From contig CANIOW010000030.1 of NCBI GenBank assembly GCA_947469285.1, forward strand, positions 1 to 33,607: a stretch of 33,607 nt of DNA, in the 5' to 3' direction. The DNA comes from Gammaproteobacteria bacterium (GTDB lineage Bacteria > Pseudomonadota > Gammaproteobacteria > Steroidobacterales > Steroidobacteraceae). A program made the position numbers and the translations under genes. The notes beneath the pieces were generated by a model that worked only from the letters and a program-made list of their open reading frames with translations, searched no databases and was not told the origin of the DNA. Shown here in pieces: positions 1-7,124 of this stretch. How positions within the stretch are numbered: the first letter of the stretch is position 1; each line of letters begins with the position of its first letter.

Positions 1-204
1 GGGCAGCGGGTCCATGAACGGCTCGGTGTAAGGACTGATGCGAGCCCCTGCCGCGTGGGCGGCGGCGGCATTGAAGTTGAGCAAAGCCGCCCCTGAACCC
101 AGCGCGCTGAACTTCATCAAATCACGTCGCGACAACTTCGCACGGGTTAATTCCCGGCGGAAGTCCATCGCCCACTTGATCTCTCGTTCGCGCTTGGTCG
201 TCAT
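1..204 (-). CDS. Tat-exported protein, probable multicopper oxidase (5' part only)
   Basis: The first 68 codons are present; the rest lies beyond the left edge. The ATG at 204 has an AGGAG ribosome site about 10 nt upstream. The N-terminus is basic, followed by SRRDLMKF, a twin-arginine motif, and then a hydrophobic Ala/Leu/Gly stretch ending in an AHA-like cleavage region near residue 53. The protein should therefore be folded in the cytoplasm and exported by Tat. The mature start, reading SPYTEPFMDPLP, resembles the beginning of multicopper oxidases (a T-P-F-x-x-x-L-P pattern), but no copper ligand is in view. The family call is therefore tentative; the Tat signal is clear. Confidence 0.6.
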   Translation of the reverse strand, partial: MTTKREREIKWAMDFRRELTRAKLSRRDLMKFSALGSGAALLNFNAAAAHAAGARISPYTEPFMDPLP

Positions 205-639
205 GATCGTCTGCTCCTGCAAAGTATTCGCTACGAACCTCTCTATCCACGGTTCGTGCCACAGGAGCTTTAAGCTTTTAGATCAATCGGTTGTGAATTT
301 CCCGGTGGCCGCTCACAGGCGACCAGTAAAGCTTACCGACAGCACCCAGTAGGGGTTTCCAAGTAGGGGGCGCGTACCGGTGACGTGGACCGCGTGGGCC
401 CGTTACCAGCGATATTCGTGACGCAATTACCGGCGCGCGCCGGCGAGTTACTGCAAAGTCATGCCACAGCCGGCGGCATCGCACAGGAGATGGCGCTGCT
501 CGTTAGTGGGCCCTCGCGCGGGCGAGGCCATGGAAACTGTGCAGCAAGTCCGGTTTAGCGTGTCGGGGCTTTATACAGCGCCACCACCCACGGCCTTAGG
601 ATTCGACGCAAGTCATTGGTTTTAAACAATTCATCTTTA
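205..639. other. Intergenic region between divergent genes, no gene recognised
   Basis: This stretch separates the leftward Tat protein from the rightward PEP-CTERM gene. Short open frames exist on both strands but none has a ribosome site or a recognisable product. Small self-complementary stretches occur: a 14-bp GC palindrome near 430-443 and a 6-bp hairpin at 512-527. The only convincing regulatory element is the sigma-54-type site just downstream of this stretch. The rest may hold activator sites for it. Confidence 0.5.
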
Positions 640-640
640 C

Positions 641-657
641 CGGCACGGTCTTTGCAC
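641..657 (+). promoter_or_regulatory. Predicted sigma-54 (RpoN) -24/-12 promoter of the PEP-CTERM gene
   Basis: The sequence GGCACGGTCTTTGCA fits the RpoN consensus TGGCACG-N4-TTGCW at all positions except the first T. The invariant GG (642-643) and GC (654-655) are separated by exactly 10 nt. Transcription would begin near 667, giving a leader of about 35 nt that contains the AAGAGG ribosome site of the gene at 702. Families of PEP-CTERM proteins are known to be controlled by RpoN with the PrsK/PrsR two-component system, which agrees with this placement. The regulator genes are not in this window. Confidence 0.7.
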
Positions 658-701
658 ATTTCATTGCAAACCCGCCAGGGCACGGCGGCAAACAAGAGGC
701 G

Positions 702-1496
702 ATGGTCATGAAAACGACGAACATCAAAAAGACGGGCTGGCTCGCCGGTCTGGTGTTGGCAGGCATGTCCCTGCAAGCGCAGGCCGCACCGGTCAACTAC
801 ATTCTTGGTTTGGTTAACGCCACCCTGTCATGGGAAAGCGGACCCAACCTGCGCGACTCCTATACCCATGAAGTGGTTCCGGCCTACGGCATCGATACCA
901 TCAACGACTACGCCAATGGCGGCGGTCTGGCCGATGGCATCGAGTCCATCCTCGACCCCAGCAACCTGACCTCCTTCTGGTTGAATGACGGCTCGACCTA
1001 TGGCTCAAACAGCCTCACCTACACACTGGACAACACCCCGGGCAGCCGCAGCTACGTCAACCCGATGCTGAGCGTCTACATCGGCGTGCTGTACATGCTG
1101 CCAAGCGAGACGGGATCTTTGCTCAGCGCCTACACGGTCGGCTCTTGGGACATCCTGCTGCAGGACCTGCTCCCGGGCAGCAGCCAGTCGGGCTTTTCCA
1201 CGACTTTCACTTTCGACGAGGCGCCAACCGCCGACTCGCTGTACCTCGGTAGTTCCTACGGTCCTGGCGTGTATGTTTCGGCCCGCTTCGCTGGGGGCGG
1301 CAACAATGTGGCGCTGCGCAATGGCACCGGTGGCGGGCTAACGCCCTTCGCCGAAGGCTTGGCCAATGGCGATGTCACCCTCGGTGCCACTTCAACCAAC
1401 ATCCCTGAGCCCGGCAGCCTCGCGCTGATGGCCTTGGGTCTGGCCGCCCTCGGCGCTTTCGGCCTGGGTCGTCGCCAAGTGGCGCTCGCCGCCTGA
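702..1496 (+). CDS. PEP-CTERM sorting domain protein
   Basis: Exported protein of 264 residues. An N-terminal signal peptide has a basic start, a hydrophobic core (LAGLVLAGMSL) and a likely cut after AQA. The C-terminus carries a classic PEP-CTERM tail: the motif PEP at about 237-239, a hydrophobic Leu/Ala/Gly transmembrane helix, then a basic cluster GRR. Such tails are recognised by an exosortase (EpsH family), which is not encoded here. The central region is rich in Ser, Gly, Asn and Tyr and matches no domain I recognise, so the function is unknown; relatives are often linked to exopolysaccharide or floc formation. The start at 702 follows AAGAGG; a second ATG is two codons later. The gene stands alone, between a sigma-54-type promoter and a strong terminator. 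Confidence 0.9.
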   Translation: MVMKTTNIKKTGWLAGLVLAGMSLQAQAAPVNYILGLVNATLSWESGPNLRDSYTHEVVPAYGIDTINDYANGGGLADGIESILDPSNLTSFWLNDGSTYGSNSLTYTLDNTPGSRSYVNPMLSVYIGVLYMLPSETGSLLSAYTVGSWDILLQDLLPGSSQSGFSTTFTFDEAPTADSLYLGSSYGPGVYVSARFAGGGNNVALRNGTGGGLTPFAEGLANGDVTLGATSTNIPEPGSLALMALGLAALGAFGLGRRQVALAA

Positions 1497-1539
1497 TCCG
1501 TTCCAGGTAGTCCGCCGCTCTTTCAGAGAGGCGCATTCC

Positions 1540-1578
1540 AAGCCATGCCGTTACACTCACGGCATGGCTTTTTCTTTG
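1540..1578 (+). terminator. Rho-independent terminator after the PEP-CTERM gene
   Basis: A perfect 12-bp stem (AAGCCATGCCGT at 1540-1551 pairing with ACGGCATGGCTT at 1559-1570) with a 7-nt loop is followed by a T-rich tail. It lies 44 bp after the PEP-CTERM stop. The right arm contains the ATG of the next gene (1564), so the terminator and the DUF971 start codon share bases. Confidence 0.85.
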
Positions 1579-1965
1579 CGTCTGCGTCGGCAATCCCGGC
1601 TACTGGAAGTGGTATTCGACACGGCTGAAGGCTATGCCTTCACCTGCGAGTATCTGCGGGTTATGTCCCCCTCCGCAGAAGTGCGGGGGCACGGCCCCGG
1701 CCAGGAGGTGCTGCAGGTGCGTAAGGAAAAAGTCCACATTACGCAGGTGGAGCCCGTAGGCCACTACGCCGTGCGGCTGCATTTCGACGACGGCCACAAC
1801 TCGGGCCTCTACAGCTGGCCGTTCCTACTCGACCTTGGCCGGCAGATGGACCGGCACTGGACGCAGTATCTGGACCGCCTGGCGCGGTTTTCCGTAGAGC
1901 GCGTCGCGGACGCGCCCCACGCCGGCCCCGGGCACCGGCTACCGGCAGCGTCAGACCTCGTCTGA
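1564..1965 (+). CDS. DUF971 (GBBH-like N-terminal domain) protein
   Basis: A 133-residue protein of the DUF971 family, the small domain also found at the N-terminus of gamma-butyrobetaine hydroxylase. Typical features are the opening beta strand LEVVFDTAEGYAFTCEYLRV and the central block VGHYAVRLHFDDGHNSGLYSWPFL. Stand-alone members are common in Proteobacteria, sometimes near iron-sulfur or ubiquinone genes, and their role is unsettled. The ATG at 1564 lies inside the right arm of the preceding terminator. It has no Shine-Dalgarno sequence, but a TACACT hexamer ends 6 nt upstream, so a leaderless mRNA is likely. The 3' end overlaps the convergent cysteine synthase gene by 15 bp. Confidence 0.85.
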   Translation: MAFSLRLRRQSRLLEVVFDTAEGYAFTCEYLRVMSPSAEVRGHGPGQEVLQVRKEKVHITQVEPVGHYAVRLHFDDGHNSGLYSWPFLLDLGRQMDRHWTQYLDRLARFSVERVADAPHAGPGHRLPAASDLV

Positions 1966-2889
1966 CCCTTCGTTGATCCCTTCGAACAGAATGGTCGACA
2001 GATAACGTTCGCCCGTGTCTGGCAACAGCGCCAGAATGACCGACCCCGGTGCCGCCTTCGCCGCCAACTTCAGGGCCGCGGCGAAAGTGCCACCCGAGGA
2101 AATACCGACGAAGAGGCCTTCCTGCTGTGCCAGCAGCCGGGCGGTCTGGACACTTTCCTCGTCCGTCACCGGAATGTTGTCATCAAAAATCGTGCGATCG
2201 AGCACGGCCGGAATGAAGTCCGGCGTCCAGCCTTGGATCTTGTGTGGCTTGAATTCGCCGCCCGCCAGCAACGGCGCGTTTGCCGGCTCCGTGGTGACCA
2301 CTTTGAGCTCCGGACGGGCTTTCTTGAGGACCTGCCCGGCGCCGGTCATGGTGCCACCGGTGCCCCAACCCGCCACGAAATAGTCGAGCCGCTTGCCGGC
2401 GAAATCCAGCAGGATTTCTGGACCCGTGGTCTGGCGGTGGTAGTCGGGGTTGGCCGGATTGGTGAACTGGCTGGTGAGGAACCAGCCATGCTGCTCGGCC
2501 AGCTCCTTGGCCTTACGGACCATGCCACTGCCGCGTTCGGCAGCCGGTGTCAGCACCACCTTGGCACCGAAGGCACGCATGATCTTGCGGCGCTCGACCG
2601 AGAAGGTTTCCACCATCACGGCCACGAACGGGTAACCCTTGGCTGCACACACCATGGCCAGCGCCACGCCGGTATTGCCGGACGTGGCTTCCACCACGGT
2701 CTGGCCGGGCCGCAGCACGCCGCGACGTTCGGCATCTTCAATGATGCCGATGGCCAGGCGGTCTTTCACTGAACCACCGGGGTTGAAATACTCCACCTTC
2801 ACGTACATCGTCACGTGGTCAGGCGCGAGGCGATTGATCTTCACCACCGGCGTACGGCCAATGGTTTCGAGGATATGGTTGTAAATCAT
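1951..2889 (-). CDS. cysK: Cysteine synthase (O-acetylserine sulfhydrylase)
   Basis: PLP enzyme (312 residues) that makes L-cysteine from O-acetylserine and sulfide in the cytoplasm. The PLP lysine is K42 in NPGGSVKDR. The substrate loop TSGNTG and the glycine-rich phosphate loop GTGGT are present, and the length is normal for CysK/CysM. The start at 2889 (MIYNHILETIG) was chosen because AAGGA lies upstream and the family begins at this motif; the open frame continues upstream to 3003 without family similarity. CysK rather than CysM is favoured from the HKIQG and FIP motifs, but this is not certain. It is divergent from metX, so sulfide assimilation and methionine precursor synthesis sit back to back. 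The 3' end overlaps the DUF971 gene. Confidence 0.9.
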   Translation of the reverse strand: MIYNHILETIGRTPVVKINRLAPDHVTMYVKVEYFNPGGSVKDRLAIGIIEDAERRGVLRPGQTVVEATSGNTGVALAMVCAAKGYPFVAVMVETFSVERRKIMRAFGAKVVLTPAAERGSGMVRKAKELAEQHGWFLTSQFTNPANPDYHRQTTGPEILLDFAGKRLDYFVAGWGTGGTMTGAGQVLKKARPELKVVTTEPANAPLLAGGEFKPHKIQGWTPDFIPAVLDRTIFDDNIPVTDEESVQTARLLAQQEGLFVGISSGGTFAAALKLAAKAAPGSVILALLPDTGERYLSTILFEGINEGSDEV

Positions 2890-3065
2890 GGGTGCGTCCT
2901 TGAAGGAGGGCCGATAAGGGACAGGCAGCCGCAGCAGCGCCACCTTCATGCACCAAAGGATAGGCCGCGTCCCGCCGCAAAGCACTACCCAGTGGTGATG
3001 CAATCATAACCAACCCGTCTTGCAGCGACAGCTGCCCGGCCTGAACGGCATGGGACACTGCGCCC

Positions 3066-4286
3066 ATGAGCTCCGCGAGCCCCTTTCAGCCCACCTCCAC
3101 GCTAGCCATCGGCGAGCAGCGCAGCTTTGTGCTGCCCTCACCGTTTGCTCTCCAAGGCGGCGGCCAGCTGCACGGCGCGGTCGTGGCCGCGGAAAGCTGG
3201 GGCCAGCTCAATACGGCACGCGACAACGCAGTGCTGGTATTCACCGGACTGTCCGTGGGCGCGCATGCGGCCAGCCACAGCGCCGACCCCACGCCCGGCT
3301 GGTGGGAAAAGCAGATCGGCCCGGGGCGTGCGCTGGATACCGACCAGCTATTCGTTCTGTGCGTGAACTCGCTCGGCAGCTGCTTTGGCAGCACCGGACC
3401 TGCCTCCACGGACCCGGCCACCGGCCAGCCCTATGGCCCCACGTTTCCGCTGCTGCACGTCGCCGACATCGCCCGTGCCGGTCAGGCCGTGGTGCAACAG
3501 CTCGGCATCCAGCGCCTGCTGGCGGTAGTCGGCCCCTCGCTCGGCGGCATGACCGTGCTGGCGCATGCCGCCCAGTTCCCCGACGCTGCCTGCGGGCTGG
3601 TGCACCTCTCAGGTGCCGCCGCGCCCAACGCTTACGCCATCGCCACCCGCAGCCTGCAGCGTGAAATTGTCGGCCAGACCTGGCGCGACCCCACCTCCAC
3701 GCCAGCTGCACGCTCATTGGCCATGCGCCACGCCCGCAAAGTCGGCGTGCTCAGCTATATCGGCGGCAGCCTGCTCGAGAGTCGTTTTGGCCGCGCCCCA
3801 GCACAGGCGCCGGCAGACACGCTCAGCGGCACGCGGTTTGAAGTCGAAAGCTGGCTGGAATATCAGGCCGCGAAATTCGAAAAAGTCTTCGACCCGGGCG
3901 CTTACTGGGTGATTTCACGGGCCATGGACCTGTTCGAATTCGGCGCACTACAGCCAGTCACCGACGTGGCGCACCCTGCGGCCTTCCGTCAGCTCGACAC
4001 GGGCAACACCACGGAAGTGGCCACCGCCCGTGCCACCGTGGCCGCGCGTCTCGGACACGAACGGGCACTGGTCATTGGCGTACAGGAAGACCATCTGTTT
4101 CCGCCCGAGCAGCAGCGCGAAGTGGCTAGCCTGCTCGCTACCGGCGGCACCAGCACTACCTGCATTGAGCTGAGCTCGCCGCATGGGCACGATGCGTTCT
4201 TGGTGGAGCACGAAGCGTTCAGCCAGGCGCTGCGACGCTTTCTCGCTGGACTGCCCCGCGGCGCTCAGGACACCGCCGCCGCCTGA
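3066..4286 (+). CDS. metX: Homoserine O-acyltransferase (MetX family)
   Basis: Cytoplasmic alpha/beta-hydrolase-fold enzyme (406 residues) that activates homoserine with acetyl-CoA or succinyl-CoA for methionine synthesis. The nucleophile is S158 in GPSLGGM. The catalytic Asp is in QEDHLFPPEQQ and the His in SPHGHDAFL. The conserved MetX segment around TFPLLHVADIARAG is present. Proteobacterial MetX proteins may prefer either acyl donor, and I cannot decide from the sequence by eye. The ATG at 3066 has no Shine-Dalgarno; a GACACT hexamer ends 6 nt upstream. No SAM riboswitch or MetJ-box array was recognised in the 176 bp before it. Confidence 0.9.
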   Translation: MSSASPFQPTSTLAIGEQRSFVLPSPFALQGGGQLHGAVVAAESWGQLNTARDNAVLVFTGLSVGAHAASHSADPTPGWWEKQIGPGRALDTDQLFVLCVNSLGSCFGSTGPASTDPATGQPYGPTFPLLHVADIARAGQAVVQQLGIQRLLAVVGPSLGGMTVLAHAAQFPDAACGLVHLSGAAAPNAYAIATRSLQREIVGQTWRDPTSTPAARSLAMRHARKVGVLSYIGGSLLESRFGRAPAQAPADTLSGTRFEVESWLEYQAAKFEKVFDPGAYWVISRAMDLFEFGALQPVTDVAHPAAFRQLDTGNTTEVATARATVAARLGHERALVIGVQEDHLFPPEQQREVASLLATGGTSTTCIELSSPHGHDAFLVEHEAFSQALRRFLAGLPRGAQDTAAA

Positions 4287-4306
4287 AAACGGCGAGGCAA
4301 CCGGCT

Positions 4307-5512
4307 TTAGGGCAGCCAGCGCTCCATGCCGGCCGCAGCAGCGACGCCCGTGGCAAAACACGCCGTGAGCAGATAGCCGCCCGTCGGGGCTTCCCAATCC
4401 AGCATTTCGCCGGCCACAAACACCCCGGGACGAGCGGTGAGCATGCCGTTGGCGTCCACCGACGACCAGGCGACGCCACCTGCAGAAGAAATAGCCTCGG
4501 CTAGCGGCCGCGGGCGCACCACGGTGATCGGCAGCGCTTTGAGCATGCGCGCCAGCTCGTCGGGACTGGCGGCAGCGGCCTCGGGGAACACTTCACGCAC
4601 CAGCGCGGCCTTAACGCCTTCAAGCCCCGCCACCTTGCGCAAACGGTTCGCGAGACTGACCTTGCTCCCCTGCCGCAGCAAATCGTGTTCCAGTCGTTCC
4701 ATCGAGCGTTGCGGCGCCAGATCCAGCACCAAGTACGCCACGCCCTCCGCGGCTAGCTGGTCGCGCAAACAAGCCGCATGCGCATAGACCAAGCCACCCT
4801 CCATCCCGGTTTGGGTAATCACGAATTCCCCGGGCACCACACCCACCGCGCTTTCCGCGGTGACCGCTTTCACCGCACCGCCGGCAAAGCGCTCGCGAAA
4901 CACCGGCGACCAGTCGACGTCAAAGCCACAGTTGGCCGGTCGGAAGTCGTGCACCTGTACGCCCGCCTCGCGCAGCCACGGGATCCAGCTGCCATCCGCG
5001 CCAAGCCGCGGCCAGCTGGCGCCACCCAGCGCCAACAACACCGCGTCATGGCCCGCAGTGACCCTGCCGGACGGCGTGTCGAAAACCAGCTCCTGACCGG
5101 CAAAGCCGCAGCAGCGGTGCCGGGTTTTAAACCTCACCCCCTGGTCCTGCAAGCGCGCGAGCCAGGCGCGCAGCAAGGGCGAGGTTTTCATGACGCGCGG
5201 AAACACTCGGCCCGAGGTGCCGACAAAGGTCTCGATGCCAAGCCCCTCCGCCCAGCGACCCACGGCAGCGGCGTCGAAAGCGTCCAGCGCCACGCCCAAC
5301 GCGCCTTCCGCCTCCCCGAACCGTGACCGCAACTGCGCGTGCTCCTCCACATGCGTCAGGTTGAGACCCGACTTCCCGGCGAGCAGGAACTTGCGCCCAA
5401 GACTCGGCATGGCGTCATAGACCGTCACCGCATGACCCGCGGCCGACAGCACCTCGGCGGCCATCAGGCCGGCCGGACCACCGCCTACGATCGCCAGCTG
5501 CGCTTTATCCAT
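4307..5512 (-). CDS. HI0933-like flavoprotein (TIGR03862-type)
   Basis: Predicted FAD-dependent oxidoreductase of about 401 residues. A Rossmann dinucleotide motif VGGGPAGL is at the N-terminus, followed by GRKFLLAGKSGLNLTH, which is diagnostic of the HI0933/YhiN group. The C-terminus has a second FAD contact, GVFVAGEMLDWEAPTGGY. Members are conserved in Proteobacteria but their substrate is unknown; names such as aminoacetone oxidase are inherited annotation. I prefer the ATG at 5512 (MDKAQLAIVGGG); an in-frame GTG at 5524 is an alternative. It is convergent with metX and divergent from ubiE. Confidence 0.85.
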   Translation of the reverse strand: MDKAQLAIVGGGPAGLMAAEVLSAAGHAVTVYDAMPSLGRKFLLAGKSGLNLTHVEEHAQLRSRFGEAEGALGVALDAFDAAAVGRWAEGLGIETFVGTSGRVFPRVMKTSPLLRAWLARLQDQGVRFKTRHRCCGFAGQELVFDTPSGRVTAGHDAVLLALGGASWPRLGADGSWIPWLREAGVQVHDFRPANCGFDVDWSPVFRERFAGGAVKAVTAESAVGVVPGEFVITQTGMEGGLVYAHAACLRDQLAAEGVAYLVLDLAPQRSMERLEHDLLRQGSKVSLANRLRKVAGLEGVKAALVREVFPEAAAASPDELARMLKALPITVVRPRPLAEAISSAGGVAWSSVDANGMLTARPGVFVAGEMLDWEAPTGGYLLTACFATGVAAAAGMERWLP

Positions 5513-5674
5513 GAACAGGTCCACTCCCCATCAGTCGCTCAGTGCCGGTCTTCGGCCACCGACCATCATGACACCGCGCCGGGGTTCATGCTCCGCTGCC
5601 GCGCCCGCCGCACAGACCCTGCAGGCGACTCAGGCCATGCAGGTCATATAGGCCGCCGTAAGCTAGAATCAGCC

Positions 5675-6457
5675 ATGGACACCCCGCCACCCTCGCCTTC
5701 GGCCACCCCCGCCGCCGGTGACACCATCGACTTCGGCTACGCGCAGGTACCCCGCCACGAAAAAGCGCAACGCGTGCGCGGAGTCTTCGATTCGGTGGCT
5801 GACCAATATGACGTGATGAATGACCTGATGTCTTTCGGTATCCACCGCCTGTGGAAGCGCTTCCTGTTCAGTCAAACCGGCCTGCGCCCTGGGCAGTGGG
5901 CGCTCGATGTGGCCGGCGGCACGGGCGACATCGCCATTGGCTTGGCGAAACAGGTCGGGCCCAGCGGTAGGGTAGTGCTGTCCGACATCAACCCGGCCAT
6001 GCTCGCCAATGGCCGCGACCGCGTGATTGATGCAGGGCTGGTGGGGAGCATCGCCTGCGTCGTTGCCAATGCCGAACGGCTGCCTTTCCCCGACCAAAGC
6101 TTCCACGCGGTGACCATCGCCTTCGGGCTGCGTAATGTCACCGACAAACTCGCCGCGCTGCGCGACATGCGCCGCGTGCTCAAGCCTGGTGGACAACTGT
6201 TGGTGTTGGAATTCTCCAAGCCCACTGTGCCCGGCCTGAAGCCGCTGTATGACGCCTATTCGTTCAAGGTATTGCCACAGCTGGGCCAATGGGTGGCTAA
6301 CGATGCCGCCAGCTACCAATACCTCGCCGAATCCATTCGCATGCATCCAGACCAAGAGACGTTGCTCGGTTTGTTCCGCGCTGCCGGCCTTGATGGCTGC
6401 CGTTATCACAACCTGAGCGGCGGCATCGTCGCGCTCCATCGTGGCTGGCGGTACTGA
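5675..6457 (+). CDS. ubiE: Ubiquinone/menaquinone C-methyltransferase UbiE
   Basis: SAM-dependent methyltransferase of 260 residues that C-methylates the benzoquinol ring in ubiquinone synthesis (and demethylmenaquinone where present). The N-terminal block VFDSVADQYDVMNDLMSFGIHRLWKR, the SAM loop DVAGGTGDIA, and FGLRNVTD are family hallmarks. The ATG at 5675 begins the family-like protein; the frame stays open upstream but is not coding-like. There is no Shine-Dalgarno, and TAGAAT ends 5 nt before the ATG, suggesting a leaderless transcript. It is the first gene of ubiE-ubiJ-ubiB, with a 4-nt gap to ubiJ. Confidence 0.95.
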   Translation: MDTPPPSPSATPAAGDTIDFGYAQVPRHEKAQRVRGVFDSVADQYDVMNDLMSFGIHRLWKRFLFSQTGLRPGQWALDVAGGTGDIAIGLAKQVGPSGRVVLSDINPAMLANGRDRVIDAGLVGSIACVVANAERLPFPDQSFHAVTIAFGLRNVTDKLAALRDMRRVLKPGGQLLVLEFSKPTVPGLKPLYDAYSFKVLPQLGQWVANDAASYQYLAESIRMHPDQETLLGLFRAAGLDGCRYHNLSGGIVALHRGWRY

Positions 6458-6461
6458 ATTC

Positions 6462-7124
6462 ATGGAAACCCCCGACCCCACCACCCGCACCACAGCGCCG
6501 GGCCGTTTGAGCGCCCGCCTGCTCGCCTCGTTCGAAGCCCTGCTCAATCGCACCACGCAGGCCAGCACTCCGGCACGCCGCCAGCTCGACCGACTCGAGG
6601 GTCGAGCCTTCGCGGTGCGAATCAACGGGCCCGACCTGCGCCTGGTCCTGCGCGCCGAGCAGGGGGCGCTGCGACTACTCAGCGATGACTCCGTGGTCGA
6701 CACCACCGTCTCCGGCACGCCCTTCGCCTTGTTGGCCATGCTGGCGCCACGCGCCAACTTGCGCCTGCGCAGCAGCGGCGTGCGTATCGAAGGCGACGCC
6801 GAGATTGCTCAAGCCTTTCGTGATCTGCTGCAGCATGCCCGCCCGGATCTGGAAGCCGAAGTAGCACGCTATCTTGGCGACGCCCCCGCCCACCACGCCT
6901 TGCGCTTCGCCCGTGGCCTGTGGGATTTTGGTCGCCGCGTGAGCGGCTCTTTCGCCGCCAACACGGCGGAGTACCTCACCGAAGAAGCGGCTTATCTGCC
7001 GCCCCGTGCACAAGCCGAGGGATTCATGGACGAAGTAGACCGCCTGCGGGATGACGTCGACCGCTTCGAAGCGCGTTTACGGATACTCGAGTCACGTGGC
7101 GACGCCACGCGACGCGCCTCGTGA
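6462..7124 (+). CDS. ubiJ: Ubiquinone biosynthesis accessory factor UbiJ (SCP2 domain)
   Basis: A 220-residue protein between ubiE and ubiB, the place UbiJ (YigP) occupies in Gammaproteobacteria. The N-terminal two thirds fit an SCP2 lipid-binding domain (around VRINGPDLRLVLRAEQGALRLL to the LQHARPDLEAEVARYLGD region). The C-terminus is a charged coiled-coil-like helix (FMDEVDRLRDDVDRFEARLRILESR). UbiJ with UbiK is known to support the cytosolic Ubi metabolon, probably by binding isoprenoid intermediates. The ATG at 6462 is preferred over an upstream start at 6441 that would overlap ubiE. The stop overlaps the ubiB GTG. Confidence 0.85.
   Translation: METPDPTTRTTAPGRLSARLLASFEALLNRTTQASTPARRQLDRLEGRAFAVRINGPDLRLVLRAEQGALRLLSDDSVVDTTVSGTPFALLAMLAPRANLRLRSSGVRIEGDAEIAQAFRDLLQHARPDLEAEVARYLGDAPAHHALRFARGLWDFGRRVSGSFAANTAEYLTEEAAYLPPRAQAEGFMDEVDRLRDDVDRFEARLRILESRGDATRRAS

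Noticed and set aside
244-275. Second sigma-54 promoter, minus strand, for the Tat-exported protein
   Set aside because: A perfect TGGCACG -24 half is present, but the -12 position reads GTGG rather than TTGC, so the invariant GC is missing.
2890-3065. SAM riboswitch or MetJ-type operator between cysK and metX
   Set aside because: No conserved riboswitch core or AGACGTCT-like repeats could be recognised. The predicted metX start appears leaderless, leaving no room for a leader RNA.
4270-4300. Terminator between metX and the flavoprotein gene
   Set aside because: Only a 5-bp stem with a long loop and no T-tract; too weak to report.
5669-6757. A 362-codon open frame on the minus strand opposite ubiE and ubiJ
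   Set aside because: Antisense to well-supported genes with no recognisable domain; the codon pattern is that of a shadow frame.
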